DNA of 64,000 bases from Calliopsis andreniformis (taxonomy: Eukaryota > Arthropoda > Insecta > Hymenoptera > Andrenidae), in contig NW_027480531.1 of assembly GCF_051401765.1 (NCBI RefSeq), forward strand, positions 930,001 through 994,000, in the 5' to 3' direction. Under the pieces are notes generated by a model. That model ran no database searches. It saw nothing but the letters and a program-made list of their open reading frames with translations, and was not told the DNA's origin. Both the position numbers and the translations under genes were made by a program. Below, piece by piece: positions 9,645 to 21,466 of the stretch. How positions within the stretch are numbered: the stretch's first letter is position 1; each line of letters starts with the position of its first letter.

Positions 9645-12600
9645 GACTGAGTGTTGAGGGTTGAGTGTTGAGAATTGACGTTTGTGAATAGAGATTTGAA
9701 GACTGCAGGTTGATTATTGAGTATTGAAACCTGTGAATTGAGGATATTCTATTGAGGATTGAGGATTGACAACTGATTGTTGAGGACTGAGGGCTGAAGA
9801 TTGAGGATTCAGGATTGAGGATTCAGGATTGAGGTTAGAGAACTGAGGATTGAGGGTTGAGGATTGAGGACTGAGGATTGAGGATTGAGGATTGAATATT
9901 GAGGATTGGGTATTGAGGATTGAACATTGAGGATTGAGGATTGAGTATTGAGGATTGAATATTGATGATTGAAGATTGAGGATCGAGGATTGAGGGTTGT
10001 GGATTGAGGACGAGGACTGAGGGTTGAGTATTGATGTTTGAGGTCTGAGGATTGAGGATTGAGGATTGAGAATTGCGGATTGAGGCTTGAGGATAGAAGA
10101 TTGAGGATTGGGTGTTGAGGATTGAAGAATGAGGATTGAGGATTGGGGATTGAGGATTGAAGATTGGTTATTGAGGATTGAAGATTGAGGATCGAGGATT
10201 GAGGATTGAGGATTGAGGATTGAGGATTGAGGATTGATGATTGAATATTGAAGACTGAGTGTTGAGGGTTGAGTGATGAGAATTGATGTTTGTGGGTAGA
10301 GATTTGAAGATTGCAGATTGAGTATTGAGTATTGAAATGTGTGAATTGATGATATTCTATTGAGGATTGAGGATTGACAACTGATTGTTGAGGACTGAGG
10401 GCTGATGGTTGAGGATTCAGGATTGAGGATTCAGGATTGAGGTTTGAGGACTGAGGATTGAGGATTGAGGATTGAGGATTGAGGATTGAGAATTGAAGAT
10501 TGAGGAATGAGGATTGAGTGTTGTGGATTGAGGACGAGGACTGAGGGTTGAGTATTGATGTTTGAGGTCTGAGGATTGAGGATTGAGGTTTGAGAATTGA
10601 GGATTGAGGATTGAGGATTGAAGATTGAGGATAGGGTACTGAGGATTGAAGAATGAGGATTGAGGATTGAGGATTGAGTATTGAGGATTGAAGATTGAGT
10701 ATTGAGGATTGAAGATTGACGATTGAGGATTGAGTATTGAAGATTGAGGATTTGGGACTGAGGATTGAAGTTTGAGGATTGAGGATTGAGGATTGAGGAT
10801 TGAGGATTGGGTATTGAGGATTGAAGAATGAGGATTGAGGATTGAGGATTGAGGATTGAGGATTGAATATTGAGGGTTGAGGATTGAAGATTGACGATTG
10901 AGGATTTGGGAATGGGGATTGAAGATTGAGGATTGAGGATTGAGGATTGAGGATTCAGGATTGAGGATTGAGGATTGAAGATTGAGGATTGGGTATTGAG
11001 GATTGAAGAATGAGGATTGAGGATTGAGGATTGAGGATTGAGGATTGAATATTGAGGGTTGAGGATTGAAGATTGACGATTGAGGATTGGGGATTGAGGA
11101 CTGAGGATTGAGGATTGAGGGTTGAGGATTGAAGATTGAGTATTGAGGATTGAAGATTGAGGATTGAGGATTGAGGATTGAGGACTGAGGATTGAGGATT
11201 GAGGGTTGAGGATTGAAGATTGAGTATTGAGGATTGAAGATTGACGATTGAGGATTGAGGATTGAGGATTGAGGATTGAAGATTGAGTATTGAGGATTGA
11301 AGATTAAGATTGAGGATTGAGGATTGAGGATTGAGGATTGAAGATTGAGGATTGGGGACTGAGTATTGATGGTTGAGTGATGAGAATTGATGTTTGTGGA
11401 TAGAGATCTGAAGATTGCAGATTGAGTATTGAGTATTGAAAACTGTGAATTGGTGATATTCTATTGAGGATTGAGGATTGACAACTGATTGTTGAGGACT
11501 GAGGGCTGAAGATTGAGGATTCAGGATTGAGGATTCAGGATTGATGTTCGAGGACTGAGGATTGAGGATTGAAGATTGAGTATGGAGGATTGAAGATTGA
11601 GGATTGAGGATTGAGGATTGTGAATTGAGGAATGAGGATGAGGGCTGAGGCTTGAGGATTGAGGTTTGAGGATTGAGGACTGAGGATTGAGGATTGAGGA
11701 CTGAAGATTGAGGATTGGGTATTGAGGATTGAAGAATGAGGATTGAGGATTGAGGATTGAGGATTGAGGGTTGAGGATTGAAGATTGAGTATTGAGGATT
11801 GAAGATTGACGATTGTGGATTGAGAATTGAGGATTGAGAATCGAGGACTGAGGATTGAAGATGGAGCATTGAGGATTGAAGGTTGAGGATTGAGGATTGA
11901 GGATTGAGGATTGAGGATTGAATATTGAGGATTGGGGACTGAGTGTTGAGGGTTGAGTAATGAGAATTGATGTTTGTGTATAGAGATTTCAAGATTTCAG
12001 ATTGAGTATTGTGTATTGAAAACTGTGAATTGTTGATATTCTATTGAGGATTGAGGATTGACAACTGACTGTTGAGGACTGAGGGCTGAAGATTGAGGAT
12101 TCAGGATTGAGGATTCGGGATTGAGGATTGAGGATTGAGGATTGAGGATTGAGGATTGAGGATTGAGGATTGAGGATTGAGGATTGAGGTTTCAAGATTG
12201 AGGATTGAGGGTTGAGGATTGAGGATGGAAGATAGAGTATTGAGGATTGAAGATTGAGGATTGAGGATTGAGGATTGAGGAATGAGGATTGAAGATTGAG
12301 TATTGAGGATTGAAGATTGAGGTTTGAGGACTGAGGATTGAGAATTGAGGATTGAGGATTGAGGATCGAGGATTGAGGATTGAGGATTGAGGATTGAGAA
12401 TTGAGGGATGAGGATGAGGGCTGAGGGTTGAGGATTGAGGTTTGAGGACTGAGGACTGAGGATTGAGGATTGAGGATTGAGGATTGAAGATTGAGGATTG
12501 GGTATTGAGGATTGAAGAATGAGGATTGAGGATTGAGGATTGAGGATTGAGGATTGAAGATTGAGTATTGAGGATTGAAGATTGACGATTGAGGATTGAG

Positions 12601-15600
12601 AATTGAGGATTGAGAATTGAGGACTGAGGATTGAAGATAGAGCATTGAGGATTGAAGGTTGAGGATTGAGGATTGAGGATTGTGGATTCGGGATTGAGGA
12701 TTGAGGATTTAGGATTGAGGATTGAGGATTGAGGATAGAGGATTGAGGATTGAAGGTTGAATATTGATGAATGAAGATTGAGGATTGAGGGTTGAGGGTT
12801 GTGGATTGAGGACGATGTCTGAGGGTTGGGTATTGATGCTTGAGGTCTGAGGATTGAGGATTGAGGACTGCGAATTGATGATTGAGGATTGAGGATTGAG
12901 GATTGAGGATTGCGGATTGAGGATTGAGGATTGAAGATTGAGGATTGAGGGTTGAGGATTGAGGATTGAAGATAGAGTATTGAGGATTGAAGATTGAGGA
13001 TTGAGGATTGAGGATTGAGGATTGAGGATTGATGATTGAGGATTGAGGATTGAAGATTGAGGTTTGAGGACTGAGGATTGAGAATTGAGGATTGAGGATT
13101 GAGGATCGAGGATTTAGGATTGAGGATTGAGGATTGAGAATTGAGGGATGAGGATGAGGGCTGAGGGTTGAGGATTGAGGTTTGAGGACTGAGGAATGAG
13201 GATTGAGGATTGAGGATTGAGGATTGAAGATTGAGGATTGGGTATTGAGGATTGAAGAATGAGGATTGAGGATTGAGGATTGTGGATTGAGAATTGAAGA
13301 TTGAGTATTGAGGATTGAAGATAGACGATTGAGGCTTGAGAATTGAGGATTGAGAATTGAGGACTGAGGATTGAAGAATGAGCATTGAAGTTTGTGGATT
13401 GAGGATTGAGGATTGAGGATTGAGGATTGAAGATTGAGGAATGTGGACTGAGTGTTGAGGGTTGAGTGATGAGAATTGACGTTTGTGAATAGAGATTTGA
13501 AGACCACAGGTTGATTATTGAGTATTGAAACCTGTGAATTGAGGATATTCTATTGAGGATTGAGGATTGACAACTGATTGTTGAGGACTGAGGTCTGAAG
13601 ATTGAGGATTCAGGATTGAGGATTCAGGATTGAGGTTAGAGACCTGAGGATTGAGGGTTGAGGATTGAGGACTGAGGATTGAGGATTGAGGATTGAAGAT
13701 TGAGGATTGGGTATTGAGGATTGAACATTGAGGATTGATGATTGAGTATTGAGGATTGAATATTGATGATTGAAGATTGAGGATCGAGGATTGAGGGTTG
13801 TGGATTGAGGACGAGGACTGAGGGTTGAGTATTGATGTTTGAGGTCTGAGGATTCAGGATTGAGGATTGAGAATTGCGGCTTGAGGCTTGAGGATCGAAG
13901 ATTGAGGATTGGGTGTTGAGGATTGAAGAATGAGGATTGAGGATTGGGGATTGAGGATTGAAGATTGGTTATTGAGGATTGAAGATTGAGGATCGAGGAT
14001 TGAGGATTGAGGATTGAGGATTGAGGATTGAGGATTGAGGATTGAGGATTGAGGATTGAGAATTGAAGATTGAGGAATGAGGATTGAGGGTTGTGGATTC
14101 AGGACGAGGACTGAGGGTTGAGTATTGATGTTTGAGGTCTGAGGATTGAGGATTGAGGTTTGAGAATTGAGGATTGAGGATTGAGGATTGAAGATTGAGG
14201 ATAGGGTACTGAGGATTGAAGAATGAGGATTGAGGATTGAGGATTGAGTATTGAGGATTGAAGATTGAGTATTGAGGATTGAAGATTGAGGATTGAGGAT
14301 TGAGTATTGAAGATTGAGGATTTGGGACTGAGGATTGAAGATTGAGGATTGAGGATTGAGGATTGAGGATTGAGGATTGGGTATTGAGGATTGAAGAATG
14401 AGGATTGAGGATTGAGGATTGAGGGTTGAGGATTGAAGATTGAAGATTGAGGATTTGGGAATGAGGATTGAAGGTTGAGGATTGAGGATTGAGGATTGAG
14501 GATTCAGGATTGAGGATTGAGGATTGAAGATTGAGGATTGGGTATTGAGGATTGAAGAATGAGGATTGAGGATTGAGGATTGAGGATTGAGGATTGAATA
14601 TTGAGGGTTGAGGATTGAAGATTGACGATTGAGGATTGAGGATTGAGGACTGAGGATTGAGGATTGAGGGTTGAGGATTGAAGATTGAGTATTGAGGATT
14701 GAAGATTGACGATTGAGGATTGAGGATTGAGGATTGAGGATTGAAGATTGAGTATTGAGGATTGAAGATTAAGATTGAGGATTGAGGATTGAGGATTGAG
14801 GGTTGAAGATTGAGGATTGGGGACTGAGTATTGATGGTTGAGTGATGAGAATTGATGTTTGTGGATAGAGATCTGAAGATTGCAGATTGAGTATTGAGTA
14901 TTGAAAACTGTGAATTGAGGATATTCTATTGAGGATTGAGGATTGACAACTGATTGTTGAGGACTCAGGGCTGAAGATTGAGGATTCAGGATTGAGGATT
15001 CAGGATTGAGGTTTGAGGACTGAGGATTGAGGATTGGGTATTGGGGATTGAGGATTGAGGATTGAGGGTTGGGGATTGAGGATTGAGGATTGAGGATTGA
15101 AGATTGAATATCAATGATTGAAGATTGAGGATTGAGGATTTAGGGTTGTGGATTGAGGACGAGGTCTGAGGGCTGAGTATAGATGTTTGAAGTCTGAGGA
15201 TTGAGGATCGAGGATTGAGAATTGAGGATTGAGGATTGAGGATTGAAGATTGAGGATTGGGTGTTGAGGATTGAAGAATGAGGATTGAGGATTGGGGATT
15301 GAGGATTGAAGATTGGTTATTGAGGATTGAAGATTGAGGATCGAGGATTGAGGATTGAGGATTGAGGATTGAGGATTGAGGATTGAGGATTGAGGATTGA
15401 GGATTGAGGATTGAGGATTGGGTATTGAGGATTGAACATTGAGGATTGATGATTGAGTATTGAGGATTGAATATTGATGATTGAAGATTGAGGATCGAGG
15501 ATTGAGGGTTGTGGATTGAGGACGAGGACTGAGGGTTGAGTATTGATGTTTGAGGTCTGAGGATTCAGGATTGAGGATTGAGAATTGCGGCTTGAGGCTT

Positions 15601-16735
15601 GAGGATAGAAGATTGAGGATTGGGTGTTGAGGATTGAAGAATGAGGATTGAGGATTGGGGATTGAGGATTGAAGATTGGTTATTGAGGATTGAAGATTGA
15701 GGATCGAGGATTGAGGATTGAGGGTTGAGGATTGAGGACTGAGGATTGAGGATTGAGGATTGAAGATTGAGGATTGGGTATTGAGGATTGAACATTGAGG
15801 ATTGATGATTGAGTATTGAGGATTGAATATTGATGATTGAAGATTGAGGATCGAGGATTGAGGGTTGTGGATTGAGGACGAGGACTGAGGGTTGAGTATT
15901 GATGTCTGAGGTCTGAGGATTCAGGATTGAGGATTGAGAATTGCGGCTTGAGGCTTGAGGATAGGAGATTGAGGATTGGGTGTTGAGGATTGAAGAATGA
16001 GGATTGAGGATTGGGGATTGAGGATTGAAGATTGGTTATTGAGGATTGAAGATTGAGGATCTAGGATTGAGGATTGAGGATTGAGGATTGAGGATTGAGG
16101 ATTGAGGATTGAGGATTGAGGAGTGAGAATTGAAGATTGAGAATTGAAGATTGAGGGATGAGGATTGAGGGTTGTGGATTGAGGACGAGGACTGAGGGTT
16201 GAGTATTGATGTTTGAGGTCTGAGGATTGAGGATTGAGGTTTGAGAATTGAGGATTGAGGATTGAGGATTGAAGATTGAGGATAGGGTACTGAGGATTGA
16301 AGAATGAGGATTGAGGATTGAGGATTGAGTATTGAGGATTGAAGATTGAGTATTGAGGATTGAAGATTGAGGATTGAGGATTGAGTATTGAAGATTGAGG
16401 ATTTGGGACTGAGGATTGAAGATTGAGGATTGAGGATTGAGGATTGAGGATTGAGGATTGGGTATTGAGGATTGAAGAATGAGGATTGAGGATTGAGGAT
16501 TGAGGATTGAGGATTGAAGATTGAGGATTGGGTATTGAGGATTGAAGAATGAGGATTGAGGATTGAGGATTGTGGATTGAGAATTCAAGATTGAGTATTG
16601 AGGATTGAAGCTAGACGATTGAGGCTTGAGAATTGAGGATTGAGAATTGAGGACTGAGGATTGAAGATTGAGCATTGAAGATTGTGGATTGAGGATTGAG
16701 GATTGAGGATTGAGGATTGAAGATTGAGGATTGTG
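9645..16735. repeat. Family A higher-order repeat, copy A2
   Basis: Landmarks are gamma 9,744, alpha 10,352, a beta/delta hybrid at 11,456, epsilon 12,036, gamma 13,545 and beta 14,921. The next gamma is at 16,835, so the period is 7,091 bp. Compared with A1 one landmark is missing, because beta and delta are fused into one. The epsilon landmarks of A1 and A2 share TTTCAG where the A3 copies read TTGCAG, so A1 and A2 are closer to each other there. The gammas at 9,744 and 16,835 share GTGTTGAGAATTGACG where most gammas read GTGATGAG. Confidence 0.88.
11384..11545. repeat. Hybrid beta/delta landmark
   Basis: The left half carries beta markers: GAGTATTGATGG upstream, GAGATCTGAAG and GAGTATTGAGTATTG. 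The right half carries delta markers: GAATTGGTGATATTC, GGACTGAGGGC and then GATGTTCGAGG. The switch falls between about 11,425 and 11,451. A1 and A3 have separate beta and delta landmarks 762 bp apart, so A2 lost one interval by exchange inside the landmark. Confidence 0.87.
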
Positions 16736-17330
16736 GACTGAGTGTTGAGGGTTGAGTGTTGAGAATTGACGTTTGTGAATAGAGATTTGAAGACTGCAGG
16801 TTGATTATTGAGTATTGAAACCTGTGAATTGAGGATATTCTATTGAGGATTGAGGATTGACAACTGATTGTTGAGGACTGAGGGCTGAAGATTGAGGATT
16901 CAGGATTGAGGATTCAGGATTGAGGTTAGAGAACTGAGGATTGAGGGTTGAGGATTGAGGACTGAGGATTGAGGATTGAGGATTGAAGATTGAGGATTGG
17001 GTATTGAGGATTGAACATTGAGGATTGAGGATTGAGTATTGAGGATTGAATATTGATGACTGAAGATTGAGGATCGAGGATTGAGGGTTGTGGATTGAGG
17101 ACGAGGACTGAGGGTTGAGTATTGATGTTTGAGGTCTGAGGATTGAGGATTGAGGATTGAGAATTGCGGATTGAGGCTTGAGGATAGAAGATTGAGGATT
17201 GGGTGTTGAGGATTGAAGAATGAGGATTGAGGATTGGGGATTGAGGATTGAAGATTGGTTATTGAGGATTGAAGATTGAGGATCGAGGATTGAGGATTGA
17301 GGATTGAGGATTGAGGATTGAGGATTGAGG

Positions 17331-20300
17331 ATTCAGGATTGAGGATTGAGGATTGAAGATTGAGGGTTGGGTATTGAGGATTGAAGAATTAGGATTGAGG
17401 ATTGAGGATTGAGGATTGAGGATTGAATATTGAGGGTTGAGGATTGAAGATTGACGATTGAGGATTGGGGATTGAGGACTGAGGATTGAGGATTGAGGGT
17501 TGAGGATTGAAGATTGAGTATTGAGGATTGAAGATTGAGGATTGAGGATTGAGGATTGAGGATTGAGGATTGAAGATTGAGTACTGAGGATTGAAGATTA
17601 AGATTGAGGATTGAGGATTGAGGATTGAGGATTGAAGATTGAGGATTGGGGACTGAGTATTAATGGTTAAGTGATGAGAATTGATGTTTGTGGATAGAGA
17701 TCTGAAGATTGCAGATTGAGTATTGAGTATTGAAAACTGTGAATTGAGGATATTCTATTGAGGATTGAGGATTGACAACTGATTGTTGAGGACTCAGGGC
17801 TGAAGATTGAGGATTCAGGATTGAGGATTCAGGATTGAGGTTTGAGGACTGAGGATTGAGGATTGGGTATTGGGGATTGAGGATTGAGTATTGAGGGTTG
17901 AATATTGATGAATGAAGGTTGAGGATTGAAGATTGAGGGTTGTGGATTGAGGACGAGGACTGAGGGTTGGGTATTGATGCTTGAGGTCTGAGGGTTGAGG
18001 ATTGAGGATTGCGAATTGAGGATTGAGGATTGAGGATTGAAGATTGAGGATTGGGTATTGAGGATTGAAGAATGAGGATTGAGGATTGAGGTCTGAGGAT
18101 TGAGGATTGAAGATAGAGCACTGTGGATTGAAGGTTGAGGATTGAGAATTGAGGATTGAGGATTGAGGATTGAAGATTGAGTATCGAGGATTGAAGATTG
18201 AGGATTGAGGATTGAGGATTGAGGATTGAGGATTGAGGATTGAAGGCTGAGGATCGTAGATTGAGTATAGAGGATTGAAGATTGACGATTGAGGATTGAG
18301 AATTGAGGATTGAGTATTGAGGATTGAGGATTGAAGATTGAGCATTGAGGATTGAAGGTTGAGGATTGAGGATCGAGGATTGAGGATTGAGGATTGAATA
18401 TTGAGGATTGGGGACTGAGCGTTGAGGATTGAGTGATGAGAATTGATGTTTGTGGATAGAGATTTGAAGATTGCAGATTGAGCATTGAGTATTGAAAACT
18501 GTGAATTGGTGATATTCTATTGAGGATTGAGGATTGACAACTGATTGTTGAGGACTGAGGGCTGAAGATTGAGGATTCAGGATTGAGGATTCAGGATTGA
18601 TGTTCGAGGACTGAGGATTGAGGATTGAAGATTGAGTGTTGAGGATTGAAGATTGAGGATTGAGGATTGAGGATTGTGAATTGAGGAATGAGGATGAGGG
18701 CTGAGGCTTGAGGATTGAGGTTTGAGGACTGAGGACTGAGGATTGAGGATTGAGGACTGAAGATTGAGGATTGGGTATTGAGGATTGAAGAATAAGGATT
18801 GAGGATTGAGGATTGAGGATTGAGGGTTGAGGATTGAAGATTGAGTATTGAGGATTGAAGATTGACGATTGTGGATTGAGAATTGAGGATTGAGAATTGA
18901 GGACTGAGGATTGAAGATGGAGCATTGAGGATTGAAGGTTGAGGATTGAGGATTGAGGATTGAGGATTGAGGATTGAATATTGAGGATTGGGGACTGAGT
19001 GTTGAGGGTTGAGTGATGAGAATTGATGTTTGTGTATAGAGATTTCAAGATTGCAGATTGAGTATTGTGTATTGAAAACTGTGAATTGTTGATATTCTAT
19101 TGAGGATTGAGGATTGACAACTGACTGTTGAGGACTGAGGGCTGAAGATTGAGGATTCAGGATTGAGGATTCTGGATTGAGGATTGAGGATTGAGGATTG
19201 AGGATTGAGGATTGAGGATTGAGGATTGAGGATTGAGGATTGAGGAATAAGGATTGAAGATTGAGTATTGAGGATTGAAGATTGAGGTTTGAGGACTGAG
19301 GATTGAGAATTGAGGATTGAGGATTGAGGATCGAGGATTGAAGATTGAGGATTGAGGATTGAGAATTGAGGCATGAGGATGAGGGCTGAGGGTTGAGGAT
19401 TGAGGTTTGATTACTGAGGACTGAGGATTGAGGATTGAGGATTGAGGATTGAAGATTGAGGATTGGGTATTGAGGATTGAAGAATGAGGATTGAGGATTG
19501 AGGATTGAGGATTGAGGATTGAAGATTGAGTATTGAGGATTGAAGATTGACGATTGAGGATTGAGAATTGAGGATTGAGAATTGAGGACTGAGGATTGAA
19601 GATAGAGCATTGAGGATTGAAGGTTGAGGATTGAGGATTGAGGATTGTGGATTCGGGATTGAGGATTGAGGATTGAGGATTGAGGATTGAGGATTGAGGA
19701 TTGAGGATTGAGGATTGAAGGTTGAATATTGATGAATGAAGATTGAGGGTTGAGGGTTGAGGGTTGTGGATTGAGGACGAGGTCTGAGGGTTGGGTATTG
19801 ATGCTTGAGGTCTGAGGATTGAGGGTTGAGGACTGCGAATTGATGATTGAGGATTGAGGATTGAGGATTGAGGATTGCGGATTGAGGATTGAGGATTGAA
19901 GATTGAGGATTGAGGGTTGAGGATTGAGGATTGAAGATAGAGTATTGAGGATTGAAGATTGAGGATTGAGCATTGAGGATTGAGGATTGAGGATTGAAGA
20001 TTGAGTATTGAGGATTGAAGATTGAGGTTTGAGGACTGAGGATTGAGAATTGAGGATTGAGGATTGAGGATCGAGGATTTAGGATTGAGGATTGAGAATT
20101 GAGAATTGAGGGATGAGGATGAGGGCTGACGGTTGAGGATTGAGGTTTGAGGACTGAGGAATGAGGATTGAGGATTGCGGATTGAGGATTGAAGATTGAG
20201 GATTGGGTATTGAGGATTGAAGAATGAGGATTGAGGATTGAGGATTGTGGATTGAGAATTGAAGATTGAGTATTGAGGATTGAAGATAGACGATTGAGGC

Positions 20301-21466
20301 TTGAGAATTGAGGATTGAGAATTGAGGACTGAGGATTGAAGAATGAGCATTGAAGATTGTGGATTGAGGATTGAGGATTGAGGATTGAGGATTGAAGATT
20401 GAGGATTGTGGACTGAGTGTTGAGGGTTGAGTGATGAGAATTGACGTTTGTGAATAGAGATTTGAAGACCACAGGTTGATTATTAAGTATTGAAACCTGT
20501 GAATTGAGGATATTCTATTGAGGATTGAGGATTGACAACTGATTGTTGAGGACTGAGGGCTGAAGATTGAGGATTCAGGATTGAGGATTCAGGATTGAGG
20601 TTAGAGAACTGAGGATTGAGGGTTGAGGATTGAGGACTGAGGATTGAGGATTGAGGATTGAAGATTGAGGATTGGGTATTGAGGATTGAACATTGAGGAT
20701 TGATGATTGAGTATTGAGGATTGAATATTGATGATTGAAGATTGAGGATCGAGGATTGAGGGTTGTGGATTGAGGACGAGGACTGAGGGTTGAGTATTGA
20801 TGTTTGAGGTCTGAGGATTCAGGATTGAGGATTGAGAATTGCGGCTTGAGGCTTGAGGATAGAAGATTGAGGATTGGGTGTTGAGGATTGAAGAATGAGG
20901 ATTGAGGATTGGGGATTGAGGATTGAAGATTGGTTATTGAGGATTGAAGATTGAGGATCGAGGATTGAGGATTGAGGATTGAGGATTGAGGATTGAGGAT
21001 TGAGGATTGAGGATTGAGGATTGAGAATTGAAGATTGAGGAATGAGGATTGAGGGTTGTGGATTGAGGACGAGGACTGAGGGTTGAGTATTGATGTTTGA
21101 GGTCTGAGGATTGAGGATTGAGGTTTGAGAATTGAGGATTGAGGATTGAGGATTGAAGATTGAGGATAGGGTACTGAGGATTGAAGAATGAGGATTGAGG
21201 ATTGAGGATTGAGTATTGAGGTTTGAAGATTGAGTATTGAGGATTGAAGATTGAGGATTGAGGATTGAGTATTGAAGATTGAGGATTTGGGACTGAGGAT
21301 TGAAGATTGAGGATTGAGGATTGAGGATTGAGGATTGAGGATTGGGTATTGAGGATTGAAGAATGAGGATTGAGGATTGAGGATTGAGGATTGAGGATTG
21401 AAGATTGAAGATTGAGGATTTGGGAATGAGGATTGAAAGTTGAGGATTGAGGATTGAGGATTGAGG
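17331..21466. repeat. 4.1-kb tandem duplication, left copy
   Basis: The unit starts at the ATTCAGG motif at 17,331, whose equivalent lies 4,136 bp later at 21,467. The beta, delta and epsilon cores at 17,750, 18,512 and 19,092 reappear exactly 4,136 bp on. The two copies differ by scattered single bases, such as TAATGGTTAA here against GATGGTTGA in the right copy, near 17,662 and 21,798. The repeated block also contains a gamma landmark with the pair-specific marker TATTAAGTATTG (near 20,483 and 24,542). Confidence 0.88.
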
